Assembly: GCA_944332435.1 (NCBI GenBank)
Contig: CALVJW010000010.1
Span: 1-43,597 of the forward strand
Source of the DNA: an uncultured Bacilli bacterium
GTDB taxonomy: Bacteria > Bacillota_I > Bacilli_A > RF39 > UBA660
Direction of reading: 5' to 3'
DNA length: 43,597 nt
Shown here: positions 39,926-43,597 of the stretch, one piece after another
Layout of the letters: each line of letters starts with the position of its first letter
Position numbering within the stretch: position 1 is the stretch's first letter
Translations under genes and position numbers: made by a program
Notes under the pieces: generated by a model
Database searches by the model: none
The model's input: only the letters and a program-made list of their open reading frames with translations
What the model was told of the DNA's origin: nothing

Positions 39926-40915
39926 ATGGCTGGAAAGAAACAAGATATGTCAAAAAAAGCAAAACAACAAGATATTGCTGATATCTTTACGACATCTCCA
40001 AACAAAGATGCCAAGAAAAAGAAGAAGTCAAATAAAAAATCATTAAACAAAGAAACACCAAAAGAGAAAAAGAAAAAAGAAGAAAAAAAAGAAAAAGATA
40101 ATAAAGAGACAACAAAAAAAGTCGTTGAAGAAGTAGTTGTTCCAGAAAAAGAAGAGACTTTAAAAGAAAAAATTGATAAAGCACTTATAACTGATAACAT
40201 TACAACAAAACAGCTTAGAATTGGTATTGTTATTATTCTTGTGATGATTATTTTTGCTCTTATTTTAATTAATAGTCGTATTCATCGTATTGAACAGATG
40301 ATAAAACCAACTGAACCAGTTACTTATTATGTAAATCCAAAAACAATCTTTTTTGGTGACTCTATTACAAGTCGTTATGACTTAAATAAATTTTTTGAAA
40401 ATAGTTCTTACATTAATAAAGGAATTGGTGGAGAAAAAACAGCTGATTTATTAGAGCGAATGAAAGAAAGTATCTATGATTATAATCCACAACGTGTTGT
40501 ATTATTAATCGGGACAAATGACCTAAGTGCAAACATTCCATTAGATGAGATTGCTAGTAATATTTCACTGATTATTAAAAAAATTCAAAAAAATAATTCT
40601 CAAACAGAAGTTTTTGTAGAATCAGTTTTGCCAGTAAGTAAAGAGGAAAATGCTGATAAAGTTGATCTTGATGCCGTTGGAAGACGCAATAATGATGATA
40701 TTAAGAAGTTAAATGAAATGATTCGTTTAGTATGTGAAAAAACAGGAGCAACTTATATTGATGCTTATGATGAATTTACTGATAAAAATGATAATTTAAA
40801 ATTAGAATATACGGTAGAAGGTCTTCATCTTAATGATGCGGGATATCAAAAGCAAACAGAAGTAATTAATCAAGCTTTTAAAGAAGCAGATGAACAAAAA
40901 AATAGTAGAAATTAA
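39926..40915 (+). CDS. Membrane-anchored SGNH/GDSL hydrolase with a Lys/Glu-rich cytosolic tail
   Basis: Residues 1-95 are extremely rich in Lys and Glu (for example KKKKSNKKSLNKETPKEKKK). One membrane helix covers residues 98-117, and the SGNH esterase domain faces outside: block I IFFGDSITSR (Ser146), block II NKGIGGEKTADLL (Gly), block III LLIGTNDLS (Asn), block V VEGLHLNDAGY (His). The block V position that is normally Asp (DGLH) is Glu here. Such extracellular SGNH enzymes often remove acetyl groups from wall polysaccharides. ATG at 39926 with GAAGGA is chosen; a longer upstream frame lacks a ribosome binding site. Confidence 0.85.
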   Translation: MAGKKQDMSKKAKQQDIADIFTTSPNKDAKKKKKSNKKSLNKETPKEKKKKEEKKEKDNKETTKKVVEEVVVPEKEETLKEKIDKALITDNITTKQLRIGIVIILVMIIFALILINSRIHRIEQMIKPTEPVTYYVNPKTIFFGDSITSRYDLNKFFENSSYINKGIGGEKTADLLERMKESIYDYNPQRVVLLIGTNDLSANIPLDEIASNISLIIKKIQKNNSQTEVFVESVLPVSKEENADKVDLDAVGRRNNDDIKKLNEMIRLVCEKTGATYIDAYDEFTDKNDNLKLEYTVEGLHLNDAGYQKQTEVINQAFKEADEQKNSRN

Positions 40916-40929
40916 TTTCTACTATTTTT
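40898..40929. terminator. Bidirectional terminator between the SGNH gene and pnp
   Basis: AAAAATAGTAGAAAT, loop TA, ATTTCTACTATTTTT, a perfect 15-bp stem. It contains the stop codons of both convergent genes. Confidence 0.92.
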
Positions 40930-43060
40930 CTTTATTAAATGCTTGCTTACGAGATAAGTTTAATCTTCCACGATTATCATATCCAAGAGATTTTACAATA
41001 ATCTCATCTCCTACTTTTACGACATCGCTTGCTTTTTCTACTCTCGTTTGATCTAATTGTGATACATGAACAAGTCCTTCACATCCAGGCCATAATTCAA
41101 CAAAGCATCCAAAATCTTCTACTTTTACTACTTTGCCAGTATAAATCTTATTTTTTTCTACTTCTCTTGTTAAACTTTCAATACGTGCTTTTGTACGATC
41201 AATAACATCTTGATCCGTGTGATAGATAATTACTCTTCCATCATCTTCTAAATCTACTTTTACTGCTTTTACATCATTTACTGATGTGACATTGCTTTCT
41301 TCACAAATAATCTTCGTAATCATTTCTCCACCACGACCAATTACGTCTTTAATCTTATCTGGATTAATCATAAAGGTACATGTTTTTGGTGCATATTTAC
41401 TTACTTCTTTACGAGGAGATGGAATTTGTTTTGTAATAACTTCTAAAATTTCCATTCTTGCTTGTTTTGCTTGTTCTAAAGCTTGTTTTAATATTTCTCT
41501 TGTAATTCCTTTAATTTTAATATCCATTTGTAATGCACAGATACCATCTTTTGTTCCAGCTACTTTAAAATCCATATCACCTAAATGATCTTCCATACCT
41601 TGAATATCCGTCAAAATAGTATAATCATCACCATCAGTAATTAATCCCATCGCAATTCCAGCTACAGGTGCTTTGATTGGTACTCCTGCTGCCATAAGAG
41701 CCATACAACCGGCACAAATACTTGCTTGACTAGAAGAACCATTACTTTCTAAAATTTCGCTTACAACACGAATTGTATATGGAAATTCTTCTTCACTTGG
41801 AATAACTTGTAAAAGTGCTCTTTCACCAAGGGCTCCATGCCCAATTTCTCTTCTACCAGGTGCTCCATAACGTCCTGTTTCCCCAACTGAAAATTGTGGG
41901 AAGTTATAATGTAACATAAATCTTTTTTCATCTTCCGGAGTAAGTCCATCTAAAATTTGATGTTCTCCAAGAGCTCCTAACGTAACGATAGATAAACTTT
42001 GTGTTTGTCCACGGGTAAATAAAGCAGAACCATGTGTTCTTGGAAGTAAGTCAATCGCAGTAGATAATGGTCTAATTTCTGTCATTTTACGACCATCCGC
42101 ACGAGTTTTCTCTTTTACAACAATTTTTCTAAAGATTTCGTATTCAATTTCTTCTAATACTAATTTTACCTTTGTTAATAATTCTTTTAACTCTGCTTCT
42201 TTTAACGCTTCATTTTCTGTTTCATATTTTGCGACAACATCTTCTTTAATTTGATCAATTGCAGCATACTTTTCTAGTTTATCTTTAATACGCATTGCTT
42301 GATCTAACTTATCACTTGCAAGACTTCTAATTTCTTCTTTTAATTCATCACTAATTTCTAAAGTTTCATATTCCATCATTGGAAGTCCTACTTCTTTTAT
42401 AATTTCTTCTTGGAAGGCAACCAATTCTTTAATTGCTTCATGCCCAAACATAAGTGCTTCTAACATATCTTCTTCACTTACTTCTTTACTTCCAGCTTCT
42501 ACCATGTTAATCGCATGTTTTGTTCCAGCCACAGTAAGATCAATATCAGATAGTTCCATTTGTTCTGTCGTTGGATTAATCACAAATTCCCCATTCACAC
42601 GTCCTACTTTTACGCCGGCAATTGGTCCATCAAATGGAGCTCCACTAATACAAGTTGCTAAAGAAGAACCAAACATTGCTGTCATTTCTGGAGAGTTATC
42701 TTGATCTACCGATAATACTGTATTAACAATTTGTACTTCATGTTTAAAATCTTCTTTAAACATTGGACGCATTGGTCGATCAATCATACGTGCAGCTAGT
42801 GTTGCATTGTCTGTAGGTCTACCTTCTCTTTTTATAAATCCCCCTGGAATCTTTCCTACAGAGTATAATTTTTCTTGATATAATACCATAAGTGGAAAGA
42901 AATCAGCTAAAATATTTACATTTTTAGAAATAACAGTTGTACTCAATACAACAGTATCTCCATAACGAACTAAAACAGCACCAGTTGCTTGTTTAGCAAG
43001 TTCCCCATGTTCAACTACTAATTTTCTTCCTCTAAAATTTAATTCAAATACTTTTTTCAT
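40922..43060 (-). CDS. pnp: Polyribonucleotide nucleotidyltransferase (PNPase)
   Basis: A phosphorolytic 3'-5' exoribonuclease of the RNA degradation machinery. The 712 residues have two RNase PH domains ([20 protein letters not shown] and [20 protein letters not shown] in the first; [34 protein letters not shown] and [20 protein letters not shown] in the second). A KH domain ([20 protein letters not shown] near 555) and a C-terminal S1 domain ([20 protein letters not shown]) follow. ATG at 43060 follows GAGGAGGTACAT; a further-upstream ATG has no signal. It follows rpsO with a hairpin between them, as in most bacteria. Confidence 0.97.
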   Translation of the reverse strand: MKKVFELNFRGRKLVVEHGELAKQATGAVLVRYGDTVVLSTTVISKNVNILADFFPLMVLYQEKLYSVGKIPGGFIKREGRPTDNATLAARMIDRPMRPMFKEDFKHEVQIVNTVLSVDQDNSPEMTAMFGSSLATCISGAPFDGPIAGVKVGRVNGEFVINPTTEQMELSDIDLTVAGTKHAINMVEAGSKEVSEEDMLEALMFGHEAIKELVAFQEEIIKEVGLPMMEYETLEISDELKEEIRSLASDKLDQAMRIKDKLEKYAAIDQIKEDVVAKYETENEALKEAELKELLTKVKLVLEEIEYEIFRKIVVKEKTRADGRKMTEIRPLSTAIDLLPRTHGSALFTRGQTQSLSIVTLGALGEHQILDGLTPEDEKRFMLHYNFPQFSVGETGRYGAPGRREIGHGALGERALLQVIPSEEEFPYTIRVVSEILESNGSSSQASICAGCMALMAAGVPIKAPVAGIAMGLITDGDDYTILTDIQGMEDHLGDMDFKVAGTKDGICALQMDIKIKGITREILKQALEQAKQARMEILEVITKQIPSPRKEVSKYAPKTCTFMINPDKIKDVIGRGGEMITKIICEESNVTSVNDVKAVKVDLEDDGRVIIYHTDQDVIDRTKARIESLTREVEKNKIYTGKVVKVEDFGCFVELWPGCEGLVHVSQLDQTRVEKASDVVKVGDEIIVKSLGYDNRGRLNLSRKQAFNKEK

Positions 43061-43082
43061 ATGTACCTCCTCAATATTCCAT

Positions 43083-43110
43083 AAGAAAGGCACTCAAAAA
43101 AGGAGTGCCT
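43083..43110 (-). terminator. rpsO-pnp intergenic hairpin
   Basis: On the minus strand, AGGCACTC, loop CTTTTTT, GAGTGCCT, then TTCTT. The T tract is short and interrupted, so it is more likely a partial terminator or processing hairpin than a full stop. Some transcription must continue into pnp unless pnp has its own promoter. Confidence 0.75.
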
Positions 43111-43117
43111 GTTGAAA

Positions 43118-43387
43118 TTATTTTCTTAATCCTAATTCTTTTACAATTGTACGGTATCTAGTAACATCATTTTTAACTAAATAGTTTAATAAACTACGTC
43201 TTTGTCCTACTTTTTTAAGTAATCCTCTTCTAGAATGGAAATCATGACTGTGTTCTTTTAAATGTTCCGTTAAATTGTTAATTTCTTCTGTAAGAATTGC
43301 AATTTGAACTTCAGCAGAACCAGTATCTCCTTCATTTCTAGCGAATTTTTTAATAATTTCTGCTTTTCTTTCCTTTGTTAAAGCCAT
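43118..43387 (-). CDS. rpsO: 30S ribosomal protein S15
   Basis: Binds the central domain of 16S rRNA. The 89 residues start [20 protein letters not shown] and contain [40 protein letters not shown] and [20 protein letters not shown], all family signatures, including the rRNA-contacting His-Asp-x-His and Arg-Arg. AAAGGAGAGAT precedes the ATG. First gene of the rpsO-pnp unit, with a strong promoter about 80 bases upstream and a structured leader. Confidence 0.98.
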   Translation of the reverse strand: MALTKERKAEIIKKFARNEGDTGSAEVQIAILTEEINNLTEHLKEHSHDFHSRRGLLKKVGQRRSLLNYLVKNDVTRYRTIVKELGLRK

Positions 43388-43467
43388 ATTATCTCTCCTT
43401 TCATCTTCATTAGCTTAAACCTAGATATGAGTTGGAGTATCTCAAATCCACGAATAAGTACATCTTT
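43388..43467 (-). promoter_or_regulatory. rpsO 5' leader, possible S15 autoregulatory site
   Basis: About 70 bases separate the promoter from the start, unusually long for this window. The leader can form a hairpin with GAGATA pairing to TATCT around CTCCAACTCA, partly extended by G-U pairs. S15 represses its own translation in several bacteria through non-conserved leader structures. That role here is a guess from position. Confidence 0.4.
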
Positions 43468-43496
43468 AATATACAGGAAATATTATGATTTTTCAA
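43468..43496 (-). promoter_or_regulatory. SigA promoter of rpsO
   Basis: On the minus strand, TTGAAA (complement of 43491-43496), 17 bases, TATATT (complement of 43468-43473). A 9-bp inverted repeat, ACGAATAAG at 43450-43458 with CTTATTCGT at 43517-43525, flanks it. Confidence 0.82.
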
Positions 43497-43597
43497 GTCT
43501 TTTCATACTATTTTTTCTTATTCGTAGATTTTTATTTGGAATTCCGTTTTATGATAAAAAACTGAAATAAGTCTGATAGTAGTATAATATACATGTT

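Noticed and set aside
40000-40200. Minus-strand Phe/Ser/Leu-rich frames
   Set aside because: They are shadows of the Lys/Glu-rich tail of the SGNH hydrolase (AAA/GAA read in reverse).
1-43597. tRNA or rRNA genes
   Set aside because: No cloverleaf with CCA-type acceptor stem and no rRNA-like sequence was noticed in the gaps, nearly all of which are under 250 bases.

Overview
This window is 43.6 kb of very AT-rich, densely packed chromosome from a low-GC, endospore-forming Bacillota. It carries sigG, ylmC, ylbJ, spoIVB and spoIIM, and canonical AAGGAGG/AGGTGAT ribosome binding sites. MnmA has an insertion that I associate with Mollicutes and Erysipelotrichia-like Bacilli. TGA is used as a stop at the natural ends of xseA and rarA, so the Mycoplasma code does not apply. 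A small-genome, gut-type member of the Bacilli is the best guess; this placement is inference. No rRNA, tRNA, insertion sequence, integrase cluster or CRISPR array was seen.

Layout. 1-3.2 kb: two unknown proteins leading into pgi and folD. 3.2-5.5 kb: a lone LL-H-type holin and two zinc-ribbon membrane proteins. 5.6-10.4 kb: sigG, ylmC, a glycolipid-type glycosyltransferase, an ApbE-like remnant protein, ylbJ and ylbL. 10.5-14.7 kb: a long coiled-coil protein ending in a RelE/HigB-like domain, a phospholipase C-like protein and a DUF2628 membrane protein. 14.8-24.4 kb: mutS, nusB, xseA-xseB, spoIVB, spoIIM and mnmA, interleaved with small membrane proteins, a second phospholipase C-like protein and a 37-residue DUF4044 protein. 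24.5-26.95 kb: an Xre-type regulator with an operator-like palindrome, a 627-bp extremely AT-rich gap, a NERD-domain protein and a 49-residue Asn/Lys-rich protein behind a near-consensus SigG promoter. 26.95-34.75 kb, minus strand: an unknown gene, zupT, the corA-xerD-unknown-deoB-alkD operon and a two-gene polar amino-acid ABC transporter. 34.9-43.6 kb: rarA-gpsA, a sirtuin, a tocopherol-cyclase-like protein, holA, a membrane-anchored SGNH hydrolase, and rpsO-pnp at the end.

Much of the content is housekeeping: glycolysis, one-carbon metabolism, DNA repair and recombination (MutS, ExoVII, RarA, AlkD, XerD, HolA), RNA metabolism (NusB, PNPase, S15, MnmA) and phospholipid or glycolipid synthesis (GpsA, GT4 enzyme). 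A scattered sporulation set centres on the forespore: SigG, SpoIVB (which signals to SigK activation in Bacillus) and a possible SigG-driven small spore protein.

Two observations stand out. First, about ten genes share one compact start design: a -10 hexamer, 5-8 bases, (A)GGTGAT, 3-5 bases, then the start codon. This implies 5' leaders of only about 10 bases. Second, the 49-residue gene at 26783 and spoIVB both sit behind SigG-like promoters with identical CATAATA -10 elements. The coiled-coil/RelE-like fusion and the core-deleted ApbE-like protein are the least conventional proteins here.
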